Assembly (NCBI GenBank): GCA_900167215.1
Contig: FUZS01000021.1
Span: 1-50,916 of the forward strand
Reading direction: 5' to 3'
DNA from: [Eubacterium] yurii
GTDB lineage: Bacteria > Bacillota > Clostridia > Peptostreptococcales > Filifactoraceae
Length of the DNA: 50,916 nucleotides
Made by a program: the position numbers and the translations under genes. Each line of letters begins with the position of its first letter. Position 1 is the first letter of the stretch. The notes beneath the pieces were generated by a model. It saw only the letters and a list, made by a program, of their open reading frames with translations, did not search any database and was not told the DNA's origin. Of this stretch, positions 9,467 to 18,166 are shown piece after piece.

Positions 9467-9511
9467 AATCAGTGTTTCTAACATAAAATGACGTTGAAAC
9501 ACTGATTTTTT
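9467..9511 (+). terminator. Rho-independent terminator after the Mur ligase gene
   Basis: ATCAGTGTTTC at 9468-9478 pairs perfectly with GAAACACTGAT at 9496-9506, and five or more T follow. It ends the hydrolase-ligase unit. Confidence 0.9.
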
Positions 9512-9602
9512 AATGTGTTTTTAACTATAATTTAGTAAAGTTCAAACTAATGTTAATAAAATGATGGGAAAATTTACTTTTATAAACTTCTAATTTATAC
9601 TA

Positions 9603-9826
9603 ATACTAATAACCATTTATAATGTCATATATCTGAACTTAAGTAAATATATTTTTTTTAGTTTTAACAACACATCTTAACATATTTTGGTGACTATTTA
9701 ATCGGTTTTTAGTATAAAAATCTATCAAAAAGCCTTGTAATTTTATTACATAAATATTATTGATAATCTGCAAAATAAATAATTTGCTAAAATAACAATC
9801 TTAGCATAGTAAATGGTGATTAGTAT
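9603..9826. repeat. Element A, full-length copy (MITE-like, 224 bp)
   Basis: The left end ATACTAATAACCATTTATAA and the right end TAAATGGTGATTAGTAT are inverted copies of each other. The left half repeats at 92-215 and the right half repeats at 45821-45927, so this is the only copy in the window with both halves. There is no open frame of note. The size, AT richness and terminal inverted repeats fit a non-autonomous miniature transposable element; the parent transposase is not in the window. Confidence 0.75.
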
Positions 9827-10133
9827 TAAGTGTAATTTCAAGACAAACATAGAAATATGTTTCCATTAATCAAATAGAAAATAGTATAAAAGTAAAATCT
9901 AATAAAGCATTTAATAAAATAATTCTAGTGCATTTATAATAAAGAACATATGAACAATACTATATCATCTAAAATTTCAAACTAAGGTAAAACGATTTTA
10001 TAAAATAGCCAATCACTTGCAAATAATGGACTTTGACAAGAAATATAAAGACGTTTTGATTGAAAAAAATCATCGTTTGCATAATCAAAATTATCGTTTT
10101 GATAAGCATTATAAAAAATTTTTAAATTAATAC

Positions 10134-10162
10134 TTGACAGAAAAATATATTTTTGAGATAAT
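10134..10162 (+). promoter_or_regulatory. Sigma-A promoter for the purine salvage unit
   Basis: TTGACA (10134-10139) and GATAAT (10157-10162) are separated by exactly 17 bases, close to the consensus for the main sigma factor. Transcription would start near 10169, about 12 bases before the riboswitch aptamer. Confidence 0.8.
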
Positions 10163-10180
10163 GATTGCACAATAAGAAAA

Positions 10181-10243
10181 GTTATATATGCCCATGATAT
10201 GGTTGGGCGTCTCTACCGGTTACCGTAAATAATCGAGCTATAG
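10181..10243 (+). ncRNA. Purine riboswitch aptamer, guanine-type
   Basis: The conserved core is present in order. P1 is the TATA of 10184-10187 with TATA at 10239-10242. P2 is GCCCA (10190-10194) with TGGGC (10204-10208), closing the loop that contains GATATGG. J2/3 is GTCTCTACC. P3 is CGGTT (10217-10221) with AATCG (10231-10235), and the L3 loop contains ACCGTAAA. The base just before the final TATA stem is C, as in guanine/hypoxanthine sensors; adenine sensors have U. J3/1 reads AGC, which seems one base longer than the usual arrangement. The downstream permease and guanine deaminase agree with a guanine ligand. Confidence 0.85.
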
Positions 10244-10373
10244 GTTTTCATATTTTCAGAATAGTGTTTTGGTATGCTTTTTGTGTTGCGTTTGATTGGA
10301 CTATCTGTTATATGGAATCTTTGCTTGAGAAAAAGAGGTAACTTTTTTTATTGGAAAGGTTCAGATGTTACAT

Positions 10374-10426
10374 AATTCAAGTGACAGGATCAAATTATTA
10401 TAATTTGTATTATCAGGACTTGAATT
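10374..10426 (+). terminator. Long hairpin between riboswitch and permease gene
   Basis: AATTCAAGT (10374-10382) pairs with ACTTGAATT (10418-10426), and the inside holds the smaller palindrome CAAATTATTATAATTTG. Only a short mixed T stretch (GCCCTTTATT) follows, so termination would be weak. It may be part of the riboswitch expression platform, but no clear exclusive pairing with the aptamer P1 was found. The remaining leader, 10244-10613, shows nothing else I can name. Confidence 0.35.
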
Positions 10427-10613
10427 GCCCTTTATTAAAAAATAAATGCTTATAGATGTATTTTTACTAAGTTCGGACTAAAAGTATTTGTTTAATACTG
10501 GACAAACATTATTATATTTTCTGAAGTACATAATATATAATTTAATAATTGAATGTTTTACTTAAGTTTTGTAACATAAAACGTAGAAAAAAATTATGAA
10601 GGAGGATCCAAAA

Positions 10614-12035
10614 ATGGACTCAAAAACAAATGGTTTTCTAAACAAGTTTTTTGAACTTGAAAAAAACAAAACAAACGTAAAAACTGAAATCATAGCCGGA
10701 ATTACTACTTTTGTTACAGTAGCATATATATTGGCTATTAACCCTAAGGTATTATCAGAACCATTTGAAATTTTAGGCAATCCCGAGCTTGCAACAAAAA
10801 TTTCAAATGGTGTATTCATCGGTACATGTCTTGGAGCTTTCATTGGTACCGTATTGGTTGCACTTTATGCGAAGTTACCTTTTGCTCAAGCACCGGGTAT
10901 GGGACTAAGTGCATTTTTTGCCTATACTGTTACCTTGAGTATGGGCTATACTTACGCTCAGGCACTTGTAATAGTATTTATATCAGGTATATTATTCATA
11001 GTCATAACTGCACTTGGTATAAGAGAGGCTATCATAAGGGCAATACCTGATTGTGTAAAGACAGCAATTACACCGGGTATAGGTCTTTTCATTACAATTA
11101 TAGGTGTAAAGAGCTGTGGTCTTATAGTAGGTCATCCTGCAACATTGGTGAGTATGATAGACTTTGCTAAATGGACGGATCCTAAGGCTGATATGGCTTT
11201 GATAATTAGTGCCTTACTTTCCCTTATATGTCTTTGTATAATGGCTATATTGTTTCACAAAAAGGTGAGAGGCTCTATATTAATAAGTATGATAATTACT
11301 ACTTTGGTAGGTATTCCTTTAGGCGTTACTCAATTAAATAAATTTGACTTAAATCTCGCTAATAAATTTGCGGATTTTGCGGAAGTTTCACTTTTCAAAC
11401 TTGACTTTGCCGGTCTATTTGCAGGTGAAAATATGCTTAACAGTATATTTACAGTTACTCTTCTTGTTTTGAGTTTCTCTCTTGTAAATATGTTCGACTC
11501 TTTGGGTACATTGCTTGCAGCTGCAAAACAATCAGGTCTTGTGGATGAAAAGGGAGAAGTAATAAGAATGAAAGAAGCCTTGATGTCAGATGCCATATCT
11601 ACAGCTACAGGCGCACTCGTAGGTACATCTACAGTTACAACTCTTGTTGAATCAAGCTCAGGTATAGCTGCAGGTGGACGTACAGGACTTACTGCTCTTA
11701 CTACCGCTTTGATGTTCTTGGCGTCAATAATATTTGCTCCTATAGTTACTATAATACCTAATGCTGCAACATCACCTGCTTTGATTTTCGTAGGCGTATT
11801 AATGCTTTCTAACGTTAAAGATATTGACTTTTCAGATATTACAGATGCAGTACCGGCATTTTGTACAATAGTATTCATGCCATTTACTTACTCTATAGCT
11901 AACGGTATAGCTTTGGGTCTTATAACATACTGCATATTGAAAATATTTACAGGTCAAGGTGAAAAGATTAAGGCGCTTACTTGGGTTGTATCGATAATAT
12001 TTATTTTGAGATATGCATTTATTACTCTTGGGTAA
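10614..12035 (+). CDS. NCS2 family purine permease (AzgA/PbuG type)
   Basis: This 473-residue integral membrane protein has about 12 to 14 hydrophobic segments. Motifs of the AzgA-like branch of nucleobase:cation symporters are present: EIIAGITTFVTVAYILAINP near the start, PGMGLSAFFAYTV (about 96-108), ESSSGIAAGGRTGLTAL (about 350-366). These carriers import hypoxanthine, guanine or adenine with protons. The start is ATG 10614 because AAGGAGG lies 8 bases upstream; the ATG at 10596 precedes that site and is not preceded by one. It is governed by the guanine-type riboswitch and followed 15 bp later by guanine deaminase, so guanine/hypoxanthine uptake is the most likely role. Confidence 0.9.
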   Translation: MDSKTNGFLNKFFELEKNKTNVKTEIIAGITTFVTVAYILAINPKVLSEPFEILGNPELATKISNGVFIGTCLGAFIGTVLVALYAKLPFAQAPGMGLSAFFAYTVTLSMGYTYAQALVIVFISGILFIVITALGIREAIIRAIPDCVKTAITPGIGLFITIIGVKSCGLIVGHPATLVSMIDFAKWTDPKADMALIISALLSLICLCIMAILFHKKVRGSILISMIITTLVGIPLGVTQLNKFDLNLANKFADFAEVSLFKLDFAGLFAGENMLNSIFTVTLLVLSFSLVNMFDSLGTLLAAAKQSGLVDEKGEVIRMKEALMSDAISTATGALVGTSTVTTLVESSSGIAAGGRTGLTALTTALMFLASIIFAPIVTIIPNAATSPALIFVGVLMLSNVKDIDFSDITDAVPAFCTIVFMPFTYSIANGIALGLITYCILKIFTGQGEKIKALTWVVSIIFILRYAFITLG

Positions 12036-12050
12036 TTAGGAGATGATTAT

Positions 12051-13328
12051 ATGCAAAAACAGTCATTTGTCTTAAAAGGAGACATCTGTTTCAGCAAGAA
12101 CAAAGATGAGATAAAAAATATTCACGGCGGATATGTCGTGTGTATAGATGGAATTTCTCAGGGAGCTTATGAAAAAATCCCTGAAGAATATAAGGATTTG
12201 GAAGTTATTGATTATTCAGGCAAGCTTATCTTGCCCGGACTTATTGACTTGCATGTTCATGCACCGCAGTTTTCTTTTCGTGGACTTGGTATGGATTTGG
12301 AGTTGATAGATTGGCTCAATACTTATACATTCCCACAGGAGGCAAAATATGCTGATATAAAATATGCAAGAGAGATGTATCAGAGATTTGTAGATGATGT
12401 GAAAAACGGACCTAATACGAGAAGTGTAGTATTTGGAACCTTGCATGTGGAATCTACTATAGAGCTTATGGACATATTTGAAAAATCCGGAATGGTAAGC
12501 TATATCGGTAAGGTAAATATGGATAGAAACGGCAGTGAAAACTTGCAAGAGGAAAGTGCAAATCAAAGTGCAAAAGATACTATACGCTGGATAGAGGCTA
12601 TACAAGACAGGTATGAAAGGACATTTCCGATTATTACACCGAGATTCACACCGTCTTGCAGTGATGACCTTATGCGACAACTAAGCATAATCAGAAAAAA
12701 ATACAATGTAAAAGTACAATCACATCTTTCTGAGAATCAAGGTGAGATTAAATGGGTAAGTGAACTTTGCCCTTATACGGATTTTTACGGACAGGCATAC
12801 AGTCAGTTCAATATGTTTGGTGGAGACTGTCCTACAGTAATGGCTCACTGTGTATGGTCTTGTGAAGAAGAACAGGAGCTTATCAAAAAGCAGGGCGTAT
12901 TTATAGCACATTGCCCTAATTCCAACACTAATTTGTCATCAGGTATAGCACCTGTAAGGAAATATATCAATGACAATCAAAATATAGGACTTGGCAGTGA
13001 TGTGGCAGGTGGAACACATACTTCAATTTTTAAGGCTATGGCTGACGCAATATCTGTTTCAAAATTGCGTTGGAGATTGGTCGATCAGAACTATGCACCT
13101 ATTACTGCTGCTGAAGCGTTCTATCTTGGAACGATAGGGGGTGGAAAATTCTTTGGAAAGGTCGGATCTTTTGAAAGTGGATATGAGTTTGATGCAATAG
13201 TGGTAGATGACAGCAGATACACACCGCAAAATCAGTGGGATGATGTGCAAAGACTCGAAAAGACTATATATCTATCTTATGACTCCGATGTAATCCATAA
13301 ATATGTACAAGGCAGAAAGTTGTTTTAA
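12051..13328 (+). CDS. guaD: Guanine deaminase
   Basis: This is a 425-residue amidohydrolase that converts guanine to xanthine and ammonia with a zinc ion. The metal-binding His pair is in LPGLIDLHVHAPQFSFRG (about residues 62-79). Further ligands sit in QSHLSENQGEI (about 223-233) and MAHCVWS (about 264-270), and the metal Asp is in GLGSDVAGGTHTS (about 312-324). Length and motifs fit the guanine deaminase family well. It follows the permease gene with AGGAG before the ATG and shares its riboswitch-controlled transcript. A strong terminator follows. Confidence 0.92.
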   Translation: MQKQSFVLKGDICFSKNKDEIKNIHGGYVVCIDGISQGAYEKIPEEYKDLEVIDYSGKLILPGLIDLHVHAPQFSFRGLGMDLELIDWLNTYTFPQEAKYADIKYAREMYQRFVDDVKNGPNTRSVVFGTLHVESTIELMDIFEKSGMVSYIGKVNMDRNGSENLQEESANQSAKDTIRWIEAIQDRYERTFPIITPRFTPSCSDDLMRQLSIIRKKYNVKVQSHLSENQGEIKWVSELCPYTDFYGQAYSQFNMFGGDCPTVMAHCVWSCEEEQELIKKQGVFIAHCPNSNTNLSSGIAPVRKYINDNQNIGLGSDVAGGTHTSIFKAMADAISVSKLRWRLVDQNYAPITAAEAFYLGTIGGGKFFGKVGSFESGYEFDAIVVDDSRYTPQNQWDDVQRLEKTIYLSYDSDVIHKYVQGRKLF

Positions 13329-13386
13329 GAAAGTATAATTTTTAAGTAAAACTAATAAAAATTTAATGTAAAACTTGTGTGTTAAA

Positions 13387-13415
13387 GGCTGTATCTTCTA
13401 TGATACAGCCTTTTT
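13387..13415. terminator. Bidirectional terminator between guaD and the zinc-ribbon genes
   Basis: GGCTGTATC (13387-13395) pairs with GATACAGCC (13402-13410) around a 6-base loop. T5 follows on the plus strand and AAA precedes, so it can end guaD on the plus strand and the converging minus-strand gene that stops at 13419. Confidence 0.9.
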
Positions 13416-13418
13416 AAA

Positions 13419-14117
13419 TCATTTTGCAAATTCATCCATTAATTCTTCCTGTAGCCTTTTTGTTCTACTAAAAATATATACTGTAAATATGAAAATCAGA
13501 AAGCTTACAACCATCAAAATAACAGATGAATAAAAAATATACGATGTTCTATATGATACTTCAGACTTAATCATTGAAGAATATTTCTTTACATCAGATA
13601 AGAAAGAAATTTGCTTTGTTAAGTAGTCTATATTACTATTGTAAAAATATGGTAGGAGTATATCCATAAAAAATTTAAAAAATATTATATTTGATATGAA
13701 AGTTATTATAATAAAAACAATATTATAAAATGTTGTCAAATCATATTTCTTTGAAAAATAATAATACAATCTTTTTGGAATAGATGACATTAGCATCAAA
13801 GTCCCTATAGTAAAATAGTGTGAATCTGATAAAGTCGAAAATCTTTTAATTACAGTAATATCATTAATTCCGGAATATCTGGAATGAAGATATAAAGTTG
13901 AAAAAATATTAAATATTATAAAAAGCAAAAATATAGGGACAAGAATGTGTGATAAGATTTTATTTAATCTAATTATCTTTGACGAATATTCATAAACAAT
14001 TTTTCTTTATTCAGGGTTTTCGGGCAAATTTCTTTCTATATACGCATTGCAATTTGGGCATATCATATATTTTTCTTCCATTTCGGAAGGCTGGTAGTCA
14101 CAGTTATCGCACCACAT
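13419..14117 (-). pseudogene. Zinc-ribbon membrane protein paralogue interrupted by in-frame TAA
   Basis: Reading from ATG 14117, the frame encodes MWCDNCDYQPSEMEEKY, then ICPNCNAYIERNLPENPE, and meets TAA at 14007-14009 (codon 37). The same frame then continues open to 13419 and aligns with the paralogue at 15564-16262 along its whole length, including three or four membrane segments and the C-terminal RLQEEL-DEF motif. The stop stands where all three relatives have Lys, so one A-to-T change (AAA to TAA) explains it. No frameshift is needed. The downstream part could be translated only from weak internal starts. It is either a recent nonsense pseudogene, a sequencing error or a read-through; the first is most likely. 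Confidence 0.75.
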
Positions 14118-14139
14118 ATTATCACCTTATTAAGAATAA

Positions 14140-14835
14140 TTAATCACTGAATTTTTCCAATAAACTTTCTTGTAATTGAGATACTTTTTTGTATTTATAA
14201 TAATTTAATATTAGATTAATACAATTATATAAAAAAATAATAAGAATAAACACAAAAAAAGTGGTATTGTGAAAATTGATTTGCCAAGTAATATCTGTAA
14301 GAGGCGGTAAGTTTTCAAAAGTTTTTCCAAGGAGTTTATTATTAACATAATTTTTAAATATTTTATTAAATGTCAATAAAAACAAAATATATATCAATAT
14401 ATTTATAAGCATTTTTAATAAAAACATAAAAAAATTGGATATAGTATTATGAAAAAAACATGATAATAATATTTCAACAAAAATTAAAAGAAATATAAAT
14501 ACAAATAGGCTGATAAAACAAACAAAAAGTATATCTCGAGTAGATTTATAAAAGTCGGATTCAGGATATGCCGCAGGAGTGCTGATGAACACGAAGCCTC
14601 GATATACAAAAAAATATATGAAGTTATAAACAAAGGGCAACAATAATATATATCTATAGAAATTAATTAATTTATTATATAACTTATCTTTATAAACTAA
14701 TGAAATTTCATATGTTTCAACCTTTTTTCTCTTATCATTTGGCAAGTTTTCCTCTATAAGCTCCAAACAGTTAGGACATAAATAATAGTTTTTTTCGTTA
14801 TCTTCAAATATATATTTACAGTTTTTGCATTGCAT
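14140..14835 (-). CDS. Zinc-ribbon membrane protein, paralogue type II
   Basis: This 231-residue protein opens with a zinc ribbon, MQCKNCKYIFED then YYLCPNCLELIEENLP (CXXC...CXXC, residues 3-21), that faces the cytoplasm by its sequence. Four hydrophobic segments follow, and a short charged tail ending LQESLLEKFSD. Before the last segment is a stretch shared with the next paralogue, LLGKTFENLPPLTDITWQINF. I do not recognise a named family beyond zinc-ribbon membrane proteins. It lies 22 bp upstream of the interrupted copy in transcription order, with the same AGGTGAT ribosome binding site as its relatives, so the four form one operon. Its function is unknown. Confidence 0.7.
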   Translation of the reverse strand: MQCKNCKYIFEDNEKNYYLCPNCLELIEENLPNDKRKKVETYEISLVYKDKLYNKLINFYRYILLLPFVYNFIYFFVYRGFVFISTPAAYPESDFYKSTRDILFVCFISLFVFIFLLIFVEILLSCFFHNTISNFFMFLLKMLINILIYILFLLTFNKIFKNYVNNKLLGKTFENLPPLTDITWQINFHNTTFFVFILIIFLYNCINLILNYYKYKKVSQLQESLLEKFSD

Positions 14836-14857
14836 AGTATCACCTGATTAAGAATAT

Positions 14858-15541
14858 TTAATCTCCAAATTCTTCATTTATTTTTGAAATTTCGTTATAT
14901 TTATAATATCTTACCAAGCAATCAAGACATTTAGCTATAAACAGTAAGAGTATATAGATAAAAAATGATTTATTGCAAAAATTTATATGCCAATTCATAT
15001 CAGTATTTGGCGGTGCATTGTCAAAAGTCTTGCCAAGTAATTCTTCATCTACAAGGGAAGTAAACATACCATAGAATTTGAATAAAAATAGTGAGTATAT
15101 CAATATATTAACAGATAGATTGATAACTAATGAAAGAAAGTTAGATTTAATCTTATGGTAAAGGTTTGAAACATATATATTCACAAAGGAAAATATAAGA
15201 TCAAATACAATTATCCCTCCAAGTGAAGAGCAATAAATAATTAGAATTGCCAAATAATATCCTGTAAGGTCTGTCCAAAAATCATCTATAACTTTTAGTT
15301 TCCCGTTATACATTATTGTATACAAAATAATGTAGAAAGCATGTAAGTAATATAGAAATTTGGAAATTATATTAAACTTACTTTCAACCCTATCTTTTAT
15401 TACACGTGAAATCCTATATAATTCTACTTTTTTATTCTTATCATTTGGCAGATTATCTTCTATAAGTTCAAAACACTCAGGGCAAATATAAAATTTTTCT
15501 TCATCATCAATTAAATGATAAAAACAGTTTTTGCATTGCAT
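14858..15541 (-). CDS. Zinc-ribbon membrane protein, paralogue type II (second copy)
   Basis: This 227-residue paralogue of the neighbouring gene has ribbon MQCKNCFYHLID and FYICPECFELIEDNLPNDK, four membrane segments, and LLGKTFDNAPPNTDMNWHINF before the last one. The tail is short, ending KINEEFGD. Similarity to the type II neighbour is high at both ends and lower in the membrane part. The linker before its start (22 bp) is almost identical to the other linkers in the array, a sign of tandem duplication of whole gene units. Function unknown. Confidence 0.7.
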   Translation of the reverse strand: MQCKNCFYHLIDDEEKFYICPECFELIEDNLPNDKNKKVELYRISRVIKDRVESKFNIISKFLYYLHAFYIILYTIMYNGKLKVIDDFWTDLTGYYLAILIIYCSSLGGIIVFDLIFSFVNIYVSNLYHKIKSNFLSLVINLSVNILIYSLFLFKFYGMFTSLVDEELLGKTFDNAPPNTDMNWHINFCNKSFFIYILLLFIAKCLDCLVRYYKYNEISKINEEFGD

Positions 15542-15563
15542 ATCATCACCTGATTAAGAATGA

Positions 15564-16262
15564 TTAATCACTGAATTCTTCTAATAAATTGTCTTGTAAT
15601 CTCGTAATTTTTCCAAGAATAAATATCATGACAGAAAAAACTATTGTATTAAAAATAATGCTAATAAGTGATAAATTAAATACATAAACTTTTATTAGTG
15701 ACATCTCTTTTTTTATAGCTAAATACCATTTGTCATAATCATAAGATTTATTAATTATTTTTTTCAGATAAGCCATATTCTTATTGTAAAAATCCTGTAT
15801 ATATGCGTCTGTAAATATTTTAAATATAATAACATTTAACAGAATATACAACACTATAATAGTAATAGTTTTAGTCCTTGATAGCTTGTTATTTTTAAAA
15901 AAATACATAAATATCGTATTTGGTATCAAAGTCATAATTCCAATTATCTGTGTTGAGTGTTCTGAAGAGCGTGAAAGTTCACTTAAATGTTGAGACATTG
16001 ATGAATCGCCGGTTATAATATGTTGTGAATAAAAAGAATTTGAAAAATAAAAGTTTAATAAAAAATACAAAAATAAAAAAGTAAAAAATATACATGTTAA
16101 AATTCGCTTCATATGTATTATTTTTAATGAATATGCGTAAACATAGGCTGTTTTGCCTCTATCTATAGGTAGATTTTTTTGTATTAATTTATTGCATTTA
16201 GGACATATCATGTATCTTTCTTCTATTTTTGAAGGTTCATAATCACAGTTATCGCACCACAT
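15564..16262 (-). CDS. Zinc-ribbon membrane protein, paralogue type I
   Basis: This 232-residue protein is the first gene of the four in transcription order. Its ribbon is MWCDNCDYEPSKIEERYMI then CPKCNKLIQKNLP. It is followed by membrane segments (starting ILTCIFFTFLFLYFLL) and a tail RLQDNLLEEFSD. It is the intact partner of the interrupted copy at 13419-14117 and lacks the LLGKTF block of the type II copies. The array order is therefore I, II, II, I. The AGGTGAT site is 3 bases from the ATG. The role is unknown; a membrane sensor or stress protein is only a guess. Confidence 0.7.
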   Translation of the reverse strand: MWCDNCDYEPSKIEERYMICPKCNKLIQKNLPIDRGKTAYVYAYSLKIIHMKRILTCIFFTFLFLYFLLNFYFSNSFYSQHIITGDSSMSQHLSELSRSSEHSTQIIGIMTLIPNTIFMYFFKNNKLSRTKTITIIVLYILLNVIIFKIFTDAYIQDFYNKNMAYLKKIINKSYDYDKWYLAIKKEMSLIKVYVFNLSLISIIFNTIVFSVMIFILGKITRLQDNLLEEFSD

Positions 16263-16413
16263 ATCATCACCTACAAATATAACAAATTAGATATAATTCA
16301 ATAAGCGAATATGTTGAAATCAAGTTAATAAGATAATTCTATCATAAATTTATAGTGCTTTCAATACCAAAGGAAAAAATAATATTAGACCATACTCTTA
16401 AAACAATGTATTT

Positions 16414-17277
16414 TTAAATATTACTTGTATACATAGCAAGTATAAAAAATATATTTTCAAAGATTATATCATCATTGATGAATAGAGGGAGATATTCTTT
16501 GTCTGTTTCGTATAATATCATAGAGTTTTCACCTTTTTCAAGGCTTTTTGCGACTATTGTAAGTATTACTTTGTCAGAGTCAAGTGTGAGTTTTTCTCCG
16601 TTTTCCAGGAAAAATTCACTGTAGCTGTATTTTTTGGAAGTGATAAATTGTAAATTTACTATGTCACCTACTATATCAAAATCATCTAAATAAAAGCTAT
16701 CCCCCTTTATAATGCTTTTTTTACACTTTTTTATCTTATCAAATGCAAGGTACATTTCAATCAGTGTTTTTATCTCTTCTTTGCTATGTTCTATAAGGTC
16801 GTCACTTACAATAGATTCTTTTTTCATTGATTTGACTATCTTGTGTATATCGTAGTATCTTTCTTTACAAATATCGAAGTAGTTTTCAATATTTTCTCTT
16901 GAAAATGAGGCTATTTTTAGGTATTTGCCAAAGTGCCTTATATTAGATTTTAAAGATGAAAAGTCAAATTTAAAATCCATTTTATATTTTTTCATCTTTT
17001 CTGATAAAAATTTTTCTTCAAATTCATCTCCATTAAAAGTCAGCAATATTTTACTTCCTAATGTATCTGTTATAAATTGATTTATCAGAGTCTTTTCATC
17101 ATTTTGTATATCTTGTGCTATAAGTTGTACTATCTTACATTTCTTATCGTTAAAATATGAAGCATAGCTTATGACTACAATTTCGTTGTCAACTGGAGAC
17201 AGTCCTGTAGTTTCAATGTCTAAAAATAGCCTGTTATTTTCAAGAACATAGGGTAAAAAATATTCTTCTCTAATCAT
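16414..17277 (-). CDS. YprB-like RNase H-fold exonuclease
   Basis: This 287-residue protein is predicted to be a 3'-5' exonuclease of the RNase H fold. It contains LFLDIETTGLSPVDNEIVVI (about residues 17-36), the DEDD exonuclease I motif. Later pieces include LLTFNGDEFEEKF (about 77-89), matching exo II in layout. The form resembles YprB of Bacillus, but the protein is shorter and lacks an obvious C-terminal repeat region. The start overlaps the end of the upstream phosphatase gene by 8 bases, so both are probably translated from one message. The substrate is unknown. Confidence 0.7.
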   Translation of the reverse strand: MIREEYFLPYVLENNRLFLDIETTGLSPVDNEIVVISYASYFNDKKCKIVQLIAQDIQNDEKTLINQFITDTLGSKILLTFNGDEFEEKFLSEKMKKYKMDFKFDFSSLKSNIRHFGKYLKIASFSRENIENYFDICKERYYDIHKIVKSMKKESIVSDDLIEHSKEEIKTLIEMYLAFDKIKKCKKSIIKGDSFYLDDFDIVGDIVNLQFITSKKYSYSEFFLENGEKLTLDSDKVILTIVAKSLEKGENSMILYETDKEYLPLFINDDIIFENIFFILAMYTSNI

Positions 17278-17929
17278 TGTTTACATCCATGTAGTTTGGT
17301 ATTTGTAAAGGGGAGTCAACAATTATCTTTGCTCCGCTATTTAGAAGTTGCTCTCTTGAGCGGAAACCCCATGATACGCATATACAGTCAAGTCCTGAGT
17401 TTTTAGCTGTTTCAATATCTACTTCGCTGTCGCCGAGATATACTGAGTCATTCTTAGCTATATTTAGAATTCTTAGGGCATATTCCACCATGTCACTATG
17501 GGGTTTTTGGCGTATCTTTTCGTTTTGACCTATGGATATATCTACATAGCCTCTGAAAAAGGTATCAACAAGATTTTTGACAAAGGCGTCAGCCTTATTT
17601 GAAACTATTGCTATCTTACAGTTGTTTTCTTTGAGTATGCCAAGCATTTTAATTATATTATCATAAGGTAGTGTGCAGTCTATAAGGTGATTATTGTAAT
17701 ATGTCATAAACTCTTGCAGTATATGGTCAAAGTTTTTGTTGTCTTCACCATTTGGAACGGATAGTTCCACAAGCCTTCTTATGCCGTTACCCAAGAAGCT
17801 TCTCACTTCGTCGTAGGATTTCTTGCCATAGCCATATAGCGAAAGAGCGTAGTTGATTGAGTTTTGTAAGTCAGTTACAGTATCAAGAAGAGTCCCGTCC
17901 AAGTCGAAGATAAAGTTTTTGTATTTCAT
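17270..17929 (-). CDS. HAD family hydrolase, phosphoglycolate phosphatase-like
   Basis: This 219-residue protein has all HAD motifs: I in FIFDLDGTLLDT (about residues 5-16), II in IAIVSNKAD (about 106-114), III Lys in RQKPHSDM (about 140-147) and IV in VYLGDSEVDIETAKNSG (about 162-178). The cap lies between motifs I and II, as in Gph and PpaX. Likely substrates are phosphoglycolate or pyrophosphate, not decidable here. ATG 17929 is preferred over TTG 17941 because GGAGG lies five bases before it. It forms an overlapping pair with the YprB-like gene. Confidence 0.85.
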   Translation of the reverse strand: MKYKNFIFDLDGTLLDTVTDLQNSINYALSLYGYGKKSYDEVRSFLGNGIRRLVELSVPNGEDNKNFDHILQEFMTYYNNHLIDCTLPYDNIIKMLGILKENNCKIAIVSNKADAFVKNLVDTFFRGYVDISIGQNEKIRQKPHSDMVEYALRILNIAKNDSVYLGDSEVDIETAKNSGLDCICVSWGFRSREQLLNSGAKIIVDSPLQIPNYMDVNND

Positions 17930-18166
17930 AATGACCTCCAAAGTTTTATTAAATTTCTCAGTAAGTATAACTAATTTTGATTGTTAAATGTAATTATTGA
18001 TATCATCATTTTGCTTTACTATCTTAACACTAATGTTTATTTAATAAAAATATAAGTAATCAAATATCCAAGTATAATTTCTAAATTTATTGTAAATATT
18101 GCAAAGATATATATTTATAATTCTTTTGAGTTTTAATATTTCTATTTTTTTTGTAAATCTCTTATA

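Noticed and set aside
9982-10170. Minus-strand open frame of 62 codons upstream of the riboswitch
   Set aside because: No ribosome binding site, composition unlike the real genes, and it covers the sigma-A promoter of the plus-strand purine unit.
11330-11878. Minus-strand open frame of 182 codons inside the permease gene
   Set aside because: It is fully inside a well-supported permease gene on the other strand; its alanine/threonine/valine-rich makeup mirrors the codon use of that gene.
12216-12680. Minus-strand open frame of 154 codons inside guaD
   Set aside because: Antisense shadow of guanine deaminase with no ribosome binding site and Cys/His/Ser/Tyr-rich composition typical of antisense reading.
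13928-13930. TTG as a true start of a separate 169-residue protein (13419-13928)
   Set aside because: The same frame runs upstream to the ATG at 14117 with a clear zinc-ribbon start; only one TAA separates them, so a broken longer gene explains it better.
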